From positions 1 through 64,000 of the forward strand of contig JAEUWH010000066.1 in assembly GCA_016785955.1 (NCBI GenBank): a DNA stretch of 64,000 nucleotides, written 5' to 3'. The translations under genes and the position numbers were made by a program. Position 1 is the first letter of the stretch, and every line of letters begins with the position of its first letter. The DNA comes from Pseudobdellovibrionaceae bacterium. Its GTDB lineage: Bacteria; Bdellovibrionota; Bdellovibrionia; Bdellovibrionales; Bdellovibrionaceae. The notes beneath the pieces are model-generated. The model saw only the letters and a list, made by a program, of their open reading frames with translations. It was not told the DNA's origin and made no database searches. Positions 24,682 to 33,308 of the stretch are shown piece after piece.

Positions 24682-26181
24682 TTATTCTTTGAGCGGAAAT
24701 CGATATGTTTCTGAGGCGCAACGAATTCCGCCATGGCATTCAATTGTTTGGACTGAGGATCTCATGGGATAATATTCGTAACCAAGGTTTTTATATATTC
24801 TGCCAATAGCTTGATCTAGTTCCGGGATATTATTCCAAGGGACCAGAGCTATATTGCCAGACAGTATTGAGTTTGTCCCGAAAAAGAAGTTCTGCTTTGC
24901 CATGGTTGTAGAAAAAAAACCATATCCAGGAACTTCACGTGTTGTGTAACCGTGAATCTCAAGCCATCGCCGTGTGTGTAACGATGCCAGCTCGTCTGCG
25001 ACCATCTGCTTTGGGTCCATCTGAGTCAGGACCTCTAGCAATTTAATAGTAGAAGCTGTAAGCGGTTTGTGCTTGGCTTTTTCTTTATAGAAGGCAAGTA
25101 ATTTTTGTTCTAAAAACTTTACGTAGTCCACGTCAGGTATTTTCCTTTCGTAAGGAATATTTAAAATTTCTGTAATTAAGGCTATAGGAGAGCGAACTAA
25201 AGCTATCTCAGAATTTGTGGTTTTATCTACAGCCAGTACAAGGTCTAAATCTATATGGAAGGAGCTTTGACTCATTCGAATTTCTTCTCCAACTAGTTTG
25301 GGCACTCCTACGACCAGAACTTTTTTGCTAAAGCTAGCCTCTAAAAACTGAATAACTGATTCGTAACTAAGACCTTCTCGCATTATATAATATACGCTAT
25401 TCGCTCCTATCAAAATATTTCTATCTCCCACAATTATATTTCCTCCATCTAAATCAAGGATATAATTTTTTGTATCTATTTTATCAGATTTTTTTAATTG
25501 TTCTGTTGCCAGCGAGTCATTAAATTTTCTAAAAATGAAGGTGCTTAGTTTCTTACCATTCTCGAAAGGTTTTGAGTGATCTTGCGCCCATATATTACCC
25601 AATTCTACTGCTGCTTCTGCTGGCGTAAGACCTGTGAGCCAGGGATCTTTGCTGTCATAAAGGATAATCTTTATTCGACTTCTAATTTCAGCTGGCACTT
25701 TTTGCATCGAAAGGTTCATTTTCTCCTCCATTCCTGGAGCTACTATGACGATGATTTCTAATCCTGGAATAAGTCTTAAAGCTACATACATATCTTGAAG
25801 AACGGCAATGCTCATTTCGCTATCGCTTAAATTGATTCTTATCGCACGTAATTTTTGTCTTCCATTTTCTAAAGATAATTTTAGATTTGGAGCATATGAG
25901 AACATCATTCTGTCGAACTTACCGGTGAATCCATCTGCATTAAACATCTCATTTTGAGCTTCAACAAAAGCGGAATCACTCAACCCCAAAATTCTTTTCA
26001 AGTTATCAATTGTGACGTCCAAATGAGGCGGCGATATAGAACGTTGCTTTGAAAAAGCGGCAGGTATATCAAAATTCAAAACTTCGTGCTGAGTTCTTTT
26101 AGGAGCGTAGAAACCAATGCATGTTGATCCATGAGACAAGTTTGTGATGATAAACAATATAAAAAAGAGCCGAATATTCAT
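24682..26181 (-). CDS. Exported peptidylarginine/agmatine-deiminase-like (pentein fold) protein
   Basis: 499 aa. Signal peptide of 18 residues (ending SHG); the mature end is STCIGFY, a C-x-x-F-Y motif. The signature blocks of the guanidino-modifying superfamily appear in order: IWAQDHSKPF (Asp 201), LDLDGGNIIVG (Asp 245/Asn 248), FHIDLDLVLAVD (His 309, Asp 311) and the catalytic Cys 488 in HGGIRCASETYRFP, matching the GGIHC block. Members hydrolyse guanidino groups, e.g. protein arginine to citrulline or agmatine to carbamoylputrescine. Export makes protein-arginine or host/prey-derived substrates more likely (inference). Single gene. Confidence 0.75.
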   Translation of the reverse strand: MNIRLFFILFIITNLSHGSTCIGFYAPKRTQHEVLNFDIPAAFSKQRSISPPHLDVTIDNLKRILGLSDSAFVEAQNEMFNADGFTGKFDRMMFSYAPNLKLSLENGRQKLRAIRINLSDSEMSIAVLQDMYVALRLIPGLEIIVIVAPGMEEKMNLSMQKVPAEIRSRIKIILYDSKDPWLTGLTPAEAAVELGNIWAQDHSKPFENGKKLSTFIFRKFNDSLATEQLKKSDKIDTKNYILDLDGGNIIVGDRNILIGANSVYYIMREGLSYESVIQFLEASFSKKVLVVGVPKLVGEEIRMSQSSFHIDLDLVLAVDKTTNSEIALVRSPIALITEILNIPYERKIPDVDYVKFLEQKLLAFYKEKAKHKPLTASTIKLLEVLTQMDPKQMVADELASLHTRRWLEIHGYTTREVPGYGFFSTTMAKQNFFFGTNSILSGNIALVPWNNIPELDQAIGRIYKNLGYEYYPMRSSVQTIECHGGIRCASETYRFPLKE

Positions 26182-26584
26182 GACTTACATGATAGCAATC
26201 GAGCAGCCATGTCTTAAAATGATACAATTAACCACTTTTTATAAAAATGAGTCTCTGCACTGTTTTATGTTTATGGCGAGAAGAAAATTAATTTTTGGAT
26301 CAAAATTGATAGCTTGAAAATAATAGAAATCTCGAGGGCGGTTACTGCCATAGTAAATGAACATGTGAAGTCAGGCGTCTAAAGTTTGGACACAATATTT
26401 CACCTTTCAGTACGTTCTTCCCGAATAATGTCTCCATTGTCTCTTTCTACAGAGCAGCTCTTGCTGAGTTAAGGAAGCTAGAATTTTTATCTATCCATTT
26501 CTCTACTATGCGAATTTCTCTAAAATAGGCGTTATTGATTCGACTAGGTTGTTCAGCTGAGTGATAATTTCTTTATGCGTAGTG

Positions 26585-26611
26585 GTTTAATCTTTTGCCC
26601 ATAGATTAAAC
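26585..26611 (+). promoter_or_regulatory. 9-bp inverted repeat upstream of the class D beta-lactamase gene
   Basis: GTTTAATCT (26585-26593) mirrors AGATTAAAC (26603-26611) across 9 nt and lies 61 nt before the beta-lactamase ATG; a T-rich stretch follows (26619-26640). It could be a repressor operator or a terminator stem. The remainder of the 490-base gap 26182-26672 shows no gene I can support. Confidence 0.4.
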
Positions 26612-26672
26612 GATTCGTATTTTTTCATTTTTTTTATAGCCATAAGGTATTTCGTTAGTATTAGATGCTACT

Positions 26673-27506
26673 ATGAAAAAAATATTAGTATTACCTTTGT
26701 TTTTGTTTCTAAGTGTTCACTGCGCCGAGAAAAAGACAAGAACTGAAACTGTTGCTGCACCCGTAAATTATTTTGAAAATATGGACGGTTGTTTTTTGCT
26801 CTATAACTTAAAAACAAATACGTTTGAAAAGGTCCTCGGTGAGGAACGCTGCCGAAGAAAGTTCCCCGCGTGTTCGACATTCAAAGTTCCACTGGCTGTG
26901 ATGTCTTTTGATTCGGGCGTATTGAAAGACGAAAATGTAGTTCTGAAATGGGATGGCAAAAAGGACACTCGTGACGTAGCAAACCAAGACCACAATGCCA
27001 AAACGTGGATGAGTGATTCGATTGTTTGGTTTTCACAAAGAATAACTCAAAAACTTGGTAAAAAGAAATTTCAAAATTATTTGAATACTTTTGATTACGG
27101 AAACAAAGATCTTTCAGCAGGGATTACTGAGGCGTGGCTGGTTTCTCCATCCGATAAGAGACCGGCGTTAAAAATTTCTGCCTACGAACAAGTCGAGTTT
27201 ATGAAAAAGCTTTGGACCGATCAATTGCCAGCGTCGCCTCGAGCTATGCAGTTAACTCGAGACATTACATATATCGAAACATCTCCAAATGGTTTTAAAC
27301 TGAATGGAAAAACAGGTTCTAATTTTCACGATAAGCAAAAGAAAGTTCACTTGGGCTGGTTTATTTCCCATATCAAAAAGGCTGATCAAGAATACATCGC
27401 TGTTGCGAACTTTAGTGATTTGAATCCAGTTGAGAATAAAGGCTACGGAGGTTTAAGAGTTCGCGAAATAACGAAGAAAATTCTTTTTGATAGCGGATTA
27501 TGGTAG
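26673..27506 (+). CDS. Class D (OXA-type) beta-lactamase
   Basis: 277 aa. All class D landmarks are present: the active Ser and carbamylated Lys in STFK (68-71), SIV (116-118, the SxV box), YGN (142-144), the W155 region and KTG (213-215), followed by the GWFISH strand. A 16-residue export signal precedes Cys 17, but the -1 His is not a normal lipobox, so lipidation is uncertain. It hydrolyses beta-lactams in the periplasm by an acyl-enzyme mechanism. No mobile element flanks it, so it is likely a resident chromosomal gene. The start has only a weak ribosome site. Confidence 0.93.
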   Translation: MKKILVLPLFLFLSVHCAEKKTRTETVAAPVNYFENMDGCFLLYNLKTNTFEKVLGEERCRRKFPACSTFKVPLAVMSFDSGVLKDENVVLKWDGKKDTRDVANQDHNAKTWMSDSIVWFSQRITQKLGKKKFQNYLNTFDYGNKDLSAGITEAWLVSPSDKRPALKISAYEQVEFMKKLWTDQLPASPRAMQLTRDITYIETSPNGFKLNGKTGSNFHDKQKKVHLGWFISHIKKADQEYIAVANFSDLNPVENKGYGGLRVREITKKILFDSGLW

Positions 27507-27573
27507 TTTCTAAATCATGAAAACACATTTCATGATTTCCTAATTGCGAAAATTTGATATTAGCAAATATACA

Positions 27574-27996
27574 CTATTCGGCCATTTTTTTTGCTTGCTC
27601 GTTAATAGGGAACGTAATGCTTACTGCGCAGTTTGTGAGCCCGGCATCATTTGTTGCAATGTCTTTACACTGCTGAACAAATTGCTCAAGATACTTTTTG
27701 TCCTTTGCAAAAAATGGTGACTCATATCCAAGATCTTGTGCGAATTTTGGGGTTATTGATGCATAACCGGTTTTTGTTTTCTCAGATTGTTCAAATCTTT
27801 CAGTCGCAAGTCTTTTTGAAAACTCTTCGCTGAGCTTTGCCGCTTGCCATAAAGATGTACCTGCCTTTACAAGTGTCATTGTTCCATCATGTCCCAAAAC
27901 CCATTGAGAGCAGTTACAAGACACCTGTGCTTCAAGTTGCTTAGCGTGAACGAAGCATGACGATATCAAAATAAAAACGGCTATAACGGTCTTCAT
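27574..27996 (-). CDS. Small exported Cys-containing protein of unknown function
   Basis: 140 aa. Signal peptide of 18 residues (ending VHA). VSCNCSQWVLG at the mature N terminus and two later Cys (QQCKDI, TNCAVSITF) could form two disulfides. Convergent with the beta-lactamase gene, 67 nt apart. No family recognised. Confidence 0.65.
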   Translation of the reverse strand: MKTVIAVFILISSCFVHAKQLEAQVSCNCSQWVLGHDGTMTLVKAGTSLWQAAKLSEEFSKRLATERFEQSEKTKTGYASITPKFAQDLGYESPFFAKDKKYLEQFVQQCKDIATNDAGLTNCAVSITFPINEQAKKMAE

Positions 27997-28352
27997 ATTG
28001 TTCCTTATTGTTAAATAATTAGTTAGTTATTGCAGGTCCAATCGGTGGTTACAGTGTTGATGCGTGTTCTGATCACCTTCTCTTCTGTTTCAACTGAATG
28101 CTCCTTCAAAGTTATGGTAAAGCTAAAAGTATGCCAGCTTAGGCAAAATATAAAGGTAATGGAAGACATAGGGATTCTCAAAATAGAGCATTAATAGGCT
28201 CTGTGTCCAAGCTATTGACACAAACCCTTTCTCAATCCTTTTCATTTTCAATTGGTTAAGACAGTTTTTTTGCAACCATTACAGGATATGGATTTTTCTT
28301 ATCTACTTCTTCTGCGAGGGCTTTGTTTTTCTATCTTATTGTTCACGCAATA

Positions 28353-28480
28353 ACGGCTGTGGAAGCTGCTTTAACGGCCTCGATTACAAATGGACGTTTA
28401 GACTTCGGTACGTGGCAACAGATATTCTATGCTGAATTTGATGGTCAGCGGGATAAACGTGTACTTGTTTGGAAATTGAT
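28353..28480 (+). pseudogene. Remnant of a YjbQ/UPF0047 (thiamin-phosphate-synthase-like) gene
   Basis: The frame encodes [18 protein letters not shown] followed by [16 protein letters not shown], the conserved C-terminal block of YjbQ proteins (xGxLxLGTWQxIxLxExDG). The N-terminal two thirds, including the metal-binding histidines, are absent and the 3' frame runs on into unrelated codons. On the other strand just left of it (about 28256-28327) is another short coding-like tail ending in a stop ([12 protein letters not shown]). The region 28000-28900 is therefore gene debris. Confidence 0.6.
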
Positions 28481-28696
28481 AACTGTCTACATATTGGAAG
28501 TACCCAATAACGAGAAGAATTCCAAAAGCCGCAAGCCTAATAATCTTCTTGGGATCAAAATTTGGTTCGATCGTCTTTCACACGGGTGTCCTTCTTAGTC
28601 AGGAAGCGTCCTCATTTGATTGACGGTTTTTCTACATTTTAGTCTCGCAGATTGATCCAAAATGATATGAAAAGCTCGATTATCGGAGGGTTTCTG

Positions 28697-28865
28697 ATGT
28701 CGAGAATAGTTTTGAACGATGACCTATAGGGTCAGCTCCAAGCATGCTAGTGGATCTCGGCGTGGAGAATATCGTGCTATCGGAAAAAGTAGTGGTGGAT
28801 CCACAACGAAGATACACATGGCCAGTGATGCGCATGGAAATCCGCATGGCCTTTATCCGTCCTAG
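28697..28865 (+). mobile_element. IS5-family transposase remnant
   Basis: ATG 28697, behind GGAGG-like CGGAGGG, starts MSRIVLNDDL, the usual start of IS5-group OrfA, but meets TAG after ten codons. About 20 nt later a second frame reads SGSRRGEYRAIGKSSGGSTT followed by KIHMASDAHGNP, the DDE transposase block xAIGRSRGGxTTKIHxxxDxxGNP. Everything between and after is deleted. No terminal inverted repeats were found. Confidence 0.6.
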
Positions 28866-29058
28866 CCGTGTGCCTAAATGAGGTTTCCCAGTGAAATTGA
28901 TTCTGTGATAGGTGATTTTATGTTGTGGCTCTATGCTTGAGTTTTTCTATAATCGGAAGTGGGTCGAGAACACAATAAATCTTATCTATCTTCTTTTAAA
29001 AAAACGTTCTTCCTGGTATAGACATAGCGCGCCTAAAAGCTGCGAATGTGAGGCTCTT

Positions 29059-30297
29059 TTGAAATTTGATAAGTTTTTTCTATCTGACGATCTTTTACGT
29101 AATCTTAATGACAATGGATTTTTCCGCACCACAGATATTCAATTTAAAGCGATTCCATCGATTATGAAGGGTGAAGACGTATTGGCGATTGCCCAGACGG
29201 GTACTGGGAAAACGGCTGCATTTGCTATTCCGATTATTAATGCCATTCATGTGCAAAAAACTAGTAAGCGTTCGATCGGTGTTAAATGTTTGGTAATGGT
29301 GCCTACGCGCGAGTTAGCTCAACAAATCGGTGACGTCTTTAATATGTTATGTAAACATACAAAAGTAAAAGCCTTCTCTGTCTTCGGCGGTGTTGAACAT
29401 GATCGTCAAATTGAGAAACTGCAAGACGGTCTCGATATCGTGATCGCAACCCCGGGACGCATGTCTGATTTGATTCATCATGGGCATCTTGATCTGTATC
29501 ATGTAAATACTTTGGTTTTGGATGAAGCCGACCGTATGCTGGATTTAGGTTTTATCGACGAAGTTAAAATTATTAAACGTAAATTGGTTCAACGCCATCA
29601 AACCTTGTTCTTTTCTGCGACTATCAATCCTGAAATTAAAAAGCTGGCGTATTCGCAGGTTAATTCAAACGCGATACGTATTCAGATTGCTCCGGAAGAT
29701 CCTATTTCAAAAAACGTAACTCATTTTGTGATGTTTGTTGAAACCGAAGATAAACGATTTTTCCTTGCCGAGTATTTGCAACAAAACCCGGACGGAAAAT
29801 TTGTAATTTTTGTACGCACGCGTGTGCGCGCCGAGCGTGTGGCTAGTGCCATAGCTAAAGTTAACATCAGTGCCTTAACCATTCATGGCGAAAAAGAACA
29901 ACAGGAGCGCACTGAGGTCATGAAGCAATTTCGCGCTAATGAAAGTCGTATTTTGATCGCGACGGACATCAGTGCTCGCGGTATTGATATCAACGATGTG
30001 ACCCATGTCATTAATTACGATCTTCCTGAGAAACCGGAAAACTATGTTCACCGCATCGGCCGTACAGGACGAGGAATGAATAAAGGAGTGGCTGTTTCGT
30101 TCTGTAGTAAAGAAGAGAAACCACTTTTGGAAGAAATCGAAAAACTAATTATGAAAGAAATTGTCGTATTCAATGTCAGTAAAAATGAATACAAAGCCAT
30201 CATTGCTCCTCCCCCAAAAAAGGATATGAATTTTCAAGAAATGATCGAATTCGAAGAAAGCCTCATGCAGCCAAGACGTAAAAAAAAGCGTAAATAG
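29059..30297 (+). CDS. DEAD-box ATP-dependent RNA helicase (RhlE-like)
   Basis: 412 aa from TTG 29059, chosen because GAGG lies 5 nt upstream and KFDKFFLSDDLLRNL is the normal family N terminus; longer frames add unrelated residues. All motifs are present: Q motif (FFRTTDIQ), AQTGTGKT, PTRELAQQ, TPGR, LDEADRMLD, FSATI, FVRTRVRAE, ATDISARGIDI and HRIGRTGR. The tail is short and basic (QPRRKKKRK). It unwinds short RNA duplexes, typically in ribosome assembly or mRNA turnover under cold. The long leader (28866-29058) may be regulatory. Confidence 0.92.
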   Translation: MKFDKFFLSDDLLRNLNDNGFFRTTDIQFKAIPSIMKGEDVLAIAQTGTGKTAAFAIPIINAIHVQKTSKRSIGVKCLVMVPTRELAQQIGDVFNMLCKHTKVKAFSVFGGVEHDRQIEKLQDGLDIVIATPGRMSDLIHHGHLDLYHVNTLVLDEADRMLDLGFIDEVKIIKRKLVQRHQTLFFSATINPEIKKLAYSQVNSNAIRIQIAPEDPISKNVTHFVMFVETEDKRFFLAEYLQQNPDGKFVIFVRTRVRAERVASAIAKVNISALTIHGEKEQQERTEVMKQFRANESRILIATDISARGIDINDVTHVINYDLPEKPENYVHRIGRTGRGMNKGVAVSFCSKEEKPLLEEIEKLIMKEIVVFNVSKNEYKAIIAPPPKKDMNFQEMIEFEESLMQPRRKKKRK

Positions 30298-30345
30298 AAA
30301 AAAACGTAGATAGAAAAACGTAGATAGAAAAAAAGCGTAAATAAA
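30298..30345. repeat. Short tandem repeat after the helicase gene
   Basis: Three imperfect copies of GTAGATAGAAAAA (about 13-16 bases) directly follow the helicase stop. They look like slippage duplications of the Lys/Arg-rich 3' end of the gene. The rest of the gap to 30536 holds AATCCCGGT at 30459-30467 and little else. Confidence 0.5.
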
Positions 30346-30536
30346 ATAGCTCTGAACAGATGGCTCGGCTTAATGACGGCTTGGCAATAGCCGTATAGCC
30401 AGGATTGTGGGACTCGGTGTATTCACATTCTTTGATGCTGTCGAACAGCCAATTTATTAATCCCGGTCCTAGTCGGTATGGTTCTGAGTTTGCAAATGAA
30501 ATAGTTTAGGGTTGTTTATATTAGCGTAGGGAGTTT

Positions 30537-31622
30537 ATGGCTACATCTTTGGCTATTTTTGTATTCATTGTCTCGTTTAGTCTGTCCTTGCTGGCGACTG
30601 AAGATTCTATTGACCAATTTAGGCAATGTGTAAATTGTACTGTCGACGATTTAGACAGATTTTTTAACCAGACGGACACTCCCTATGAGTCTTTCCGTCT
30701 ACTTCATAGTGAAAACAGTAAGGGACCTGTCCTGTTAGTGCATGGACTTAGTCATTCTCCCTACTACATGAAGGATCTAGCTAACATGTATTATCAACAG
30801 GGCTACGATGTGTATGTTCCTTTGCTTAAAGGGCATGGCAACGCCTATGAGGCTCTAGAGACCATTCATCACTCTGAATGGCACTCACAGATCGAATCTA
30901 TATTCGAACAACTCAGTCAGAGGTATTCAGATAAAATTTCGTTAGGTGGTTTTTCGAACGGTGCTTTGTTATCGACCGTAAGCACACTGTCCGAGTATTC
31001 ACGAGACAAAATCAGTTCCCTTTTGTTGATCTCACCGGCATTTAAACTGCCGTTATCAGTACGTTTAAAGCTGAAAACAGTCGTGGGATTTGAAAAGTTG
31101 GTGGCAGTTGCAAAATGGAGTGTTCTCAAGTCGTCATTTGAAAAACTACGTCGCTTAAAGGTGGTCAGTGGTATGTCCGAAGGAACCCGTGGGCCGGTTC
31201 GGTATAACGATACGCCACTCAATGGTGTCCTTCAGGTCAACAAAGGAGCTGCATTGATGGCCGAGCGTTCTAAAAATCGAGCCATTCGAATTCCGACTGT
31301 TATGGTCCTCTCATCAGGAGATACTTTGATTTCAAATCGGTACGCTGTCGATACATTTAACAAATTATTCGCGGGCGAAAAACATTTAATTTGGTTACAA
31401 AGCCCAGGCGATCAAGTTGAAAAAACTCCGAGAAATGTTTCGCCACAAAATCTATCGGTAATTACCGTTGACTCGTTGGTTGAACATACGATCACGCTTA
31501 ATAGAAATAGTCTTGCTCGTCCCAGTGAAGGCAATCCCGTGTATCAAGAAATGGAAAAACGAATTTCTGAAAAAATTTTGAATTCAGGAGTCAAAAGCTG
31601 TTTGTTGTTTTACTCAAAATAG
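30537..31622 (+). CDS. Exported alpha/beta hydrolase (esterase/lipase type) with C-terminal CxxFY
   Basis: 361 aa. Signal peptide about residues 1-21 (ending LLA). The oxyanion-hole strand is GPVLLVHGLSHSP, the nucleophile lies in LGGFSNGALLS (GxSxG), the acid in VLSSGDTLIS and the catalytic His in LVEHTITLNR, in canonical order. It resembles carboxylesterases and monoacylglycerol lipases. The last residues are KSCLLFYSK, a C-x-x-F-Y motif as in the 14609 and 20608 genes. AGGGAG lies 5 nt before the ATG. Likely acts on ester lipids outside the cytoplasm. Single gene; repeats follow at 31688. Confidence 0.85.
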   Translation: MATSLAIFVFIVSFSLSLLATEDSIDQFRQCVNCTVDDLDRFFNQTDTPYESFRLLHSENSKGPVLLVHGLSHSPYYMKDLANMYYQQGYDVYVPLLKGHGNAYEALETIHHSEWHSQIESIFEQLSQRYSDKISLGGFSNGALLSTVSTLSEYSRDKISSLLLISPAFKLPLSVRLKLKTVVGFEKLVAVAKWSVLKSSFEKLRRLKVVSGMSEGTRGPVRYNDTPLNGVLQVNKGAALMAERSKNRAIRIPTVMVLSSGDTLISNRYAVDTFNKLFAGEKHLIWLQSPGDQVEKTPRNVSPQNLSVITVDSLVEHTITLNRNSLARPSEGNPVYQEMEKRISEKILNSGVKSCLLFYSK

Positions 31623-31687
31623 TCTTTTTATCTGTCAGGAGCGAGGACGAATTTTTTAAATTTTTGCCATTTTGGATAAAGCCTATT

Positions 31688-31773
31688 TGTCCATACCAAC
31701 TGTGTGTCCATACCAACTGTGATTGTGTCATTACCAAATATCATTACCAATGTCATTACCAACCTATCTAGGT
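31688..31773. repeat. Clustered GTCATTACCAA units ending in the ACCTATCTAGGT core
   Basis: Two tandem TGTCCATACCAACTG units, then three TCATTACCAA units, the last extended to ATTACCAACCTATCTAGGT. It follows the 30537 gene. The same build (decaying tandem units, then the core) is seen at 36359-36419. Confidence 0.75.
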
Positions 31774-31845
31774 TTTTGACCCATTTCTTGAATAATTCAT
31801 TTATGTTCACAGTGTTTTAGACGAGGCCTGGGAATTAGGAAAGGG

Positions 31846-31900
31846 GTTGTGCACAACAACGATGTCAAATTATGAGACACCTGACGATCAGGTGTCTCAT
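31846..31900. promoter_or_regulatory. Two perfect palindromes upstream of the TIGR02147 operon
   Basis: GTTGTGCACAAC (31846-31857) is a perfect 12-bp palindrome. ATGAGACACCTGA (31872-31884) pairs with TCAGGTGTCTCAT (31888-31900) across only three bases. They lie 127-181 nt before the GTG of the TIGR02147 gene, with no T tract after them. This suits operator sites for a dimeric regulator, perhaps the TIGR02147 protein itself (inference). Confidence 0.45.
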
Positions 31901-32026
31901 TTAGATAGTTGGAAAAACCTTAATCCCTCTGTGCGTCTATCCAAATGGCATACTTTTAGCATCGCTTTGTAAAAGACAGCACTTTAAAAACGGTTTGAAT
32001 ATTTCAATTTAAAGGAAGGTTGAGCT

Positions 32027-32821
32027 GTGTCTGAGAAGAGGGTTTCCTTTTTGAAAAATAAATTTGAGGAAATAAAGCGAATGAATTCATCATTTTCCAT
32101 TCGAAGCTTTGCCATTCGTTCTGGAATCAGTTCTGGTTCCATGACAGAGATTTTAAATGGCCGTCGTCCTCTTACCAGAAACATGGCTGAAAAAATCGCT
32201 ACGAATCTTAACTTAAATCCCACTGAACGAAGTCTTTTCTTTTATGACCGACAAGATCAACAGTCCTTAGGAATAAAGAAAACTCGATTTTTAAGTAAGG
32301 CTCAATTTCAGTATATTACGGATGCTTCTTATTTTAGTTTTCTCTCTTTAATGGATACATCTAACTTTGAAAATGATTTAAATTGGATTGCTAATAAACT
32401 GGGAATAACAACTGAAAAAGTTCAAACTATTATTTATAGATTTAAAGAGCTGAATATAATTATTGAGAATGAAGGTAAATTAAGTAAGACCAAAGATATG
32501 TTTTCGTCAACTGATGATATCAAAGACGAGTTGGTTGCCGAAGCTCATAAAGAGACTCTTAAAGCGGCGCATAGATCTTTAAGTGAGGATGCTCTTGATA
32601 TGCGTGATTTTACTTCGTTCTGTTTCCCTGTCGACCCATCCTTAGTGAGCGCGGTAAAAGAGCGCATTCGTCTTTTTCAAGATGAAATTGCTCTGTTAAT
32701 GAAAGGACAAAATACAACAGAAGTTTTTAAGTTAGCTATTCATTTATTTCCTGAAACTAAGATTGAAAAAGAAATCAAAAGGACCACTTATGTGCATGAG
32801 AAAAAATTTAAGAAATCTTAA
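32027..32821 (+). CDS. TIGR02147-family protein (helix-turn-helix regulator)
   Basis: 264 aa from a GTG start with AAAGGAAGG upstream. FSIRSFAIRSGISSGSMTEI followed by LNGRRPLTRNMAEKIATNLN is a lambda-repressor-type helix-turn-helix at the N terminus, and the C-terminal half (FSFLSLMDTSNFENDLNWIA, FCFPVDPSLVSAVKERIRLF) is the typical TIGR02147/DUF4423 domain. The family is largely limited to Bdellovibrio and Fibrobacter relatives, often sited next to genes for exported proteins. It begins a run of five same-strand genes, and the next gene's start lies within its 3' end. Probably controls them. Confidence 0.88.
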   Translation: MSEKRVSFLKNKFEEIKRMNSSFSIRSFAIRSGISSGSMTEILNGRRPLTRNMAEKIATNLNLNPTERSLFFYDRQDQQSLGIKKTRFLSKAQFQYITDASYFSFLSLMDTSNFENDLNWIANKLGITTEKVQTIIYRFKELNIIIENEGKLSKTKDMFSSTDDIKDELVAEAHKETLKAAHRSLSEDALDMRDFTSFCFPVDPSLVSAVKERIRLFQDEIALLMKGQNTTEVFKLAIHLFPETKIEKEIKRTTYVHEKKFKKS

Positions 32822-33296
32822 AATGGTCGTTGTCTTTAGTTTATTAGGATTCATAGTAGAAGCTCAAAAAGTAGGGAATGGAGGAGGTTTTGATACAAAT
32901 CAGACCAGAGTTATCATTGATAGAGTCGCTTTTGTACTGAAGAATAGCCTATTTCAAAGTTCGAGTCCGATTAATCCTGAATGGATTACAGCTTTAGAAA
33001 ATACAAAACAAGTATTTAACCTGCATGACCAGGCGTACGCAGCAATCAGTCGATATATTATTGTCACTCAGAGCACAAAATTAAGCGAAAAAAAATACAC
33101 CGTATGTCTCATCGGAACAACAGAGTCTTTTTCTTCAATTTTATCTCAGAATTCAACAGGCGAACTAATAAAAAAAGTTTCAGAGAAATTAGTAACACTG
33201 GATTCTTTAGAGAAGTCCGAGCGAAATCAAGTTATTTCAGACATAAAGCGAGGAATTGAATCCAAGCTTATCTCCACGAATTGCATTACAGAATAA
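32790..33296 (+). CDS. Exported protein with a VGNGGG start, second gene of the TIGR02147 operon
   Basis: 168 aa from ATG 32790 (AAGGA 6 nt upstream); it overlaps the regulator gene by 32 nt. Signal peptide (LKMVVVFSLLGFIVEA), then KVGNGGGFDTNQTR, a mature N terminus I associate with a class of Bdellovibrio exported proteins. Two Cys (YTVCLIG and the last residues NCITE) may pair. Function unknown. Translational overlap suggests co-production with the regulator. Confidence 0.7.
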   Translation: MCMRKNLRNLKMVVVFSLLGFIVEAQKVGNGGGFDTNQTRVIIDRVAFVLKNSLFQSSSPINPEWITALENTKQVFNLHDQAYAAISRYIIVTQSTKLSEKKYTVCLIGTTESFSSILSQNSTGELIKKVSEKLVTLDSLEKSERNQVISDIKRGIESKLISTNCITE

Positions 33297-33308
33297 AGGA
33301 GAATAGCT

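Noticed and set aside
28912-29058. Helicase start at 28912
   Set aside because: The extra 49 residues do not resemble any DEAD-box N terminus, while TTG 29059 has a ribosome site and the family-typical start.
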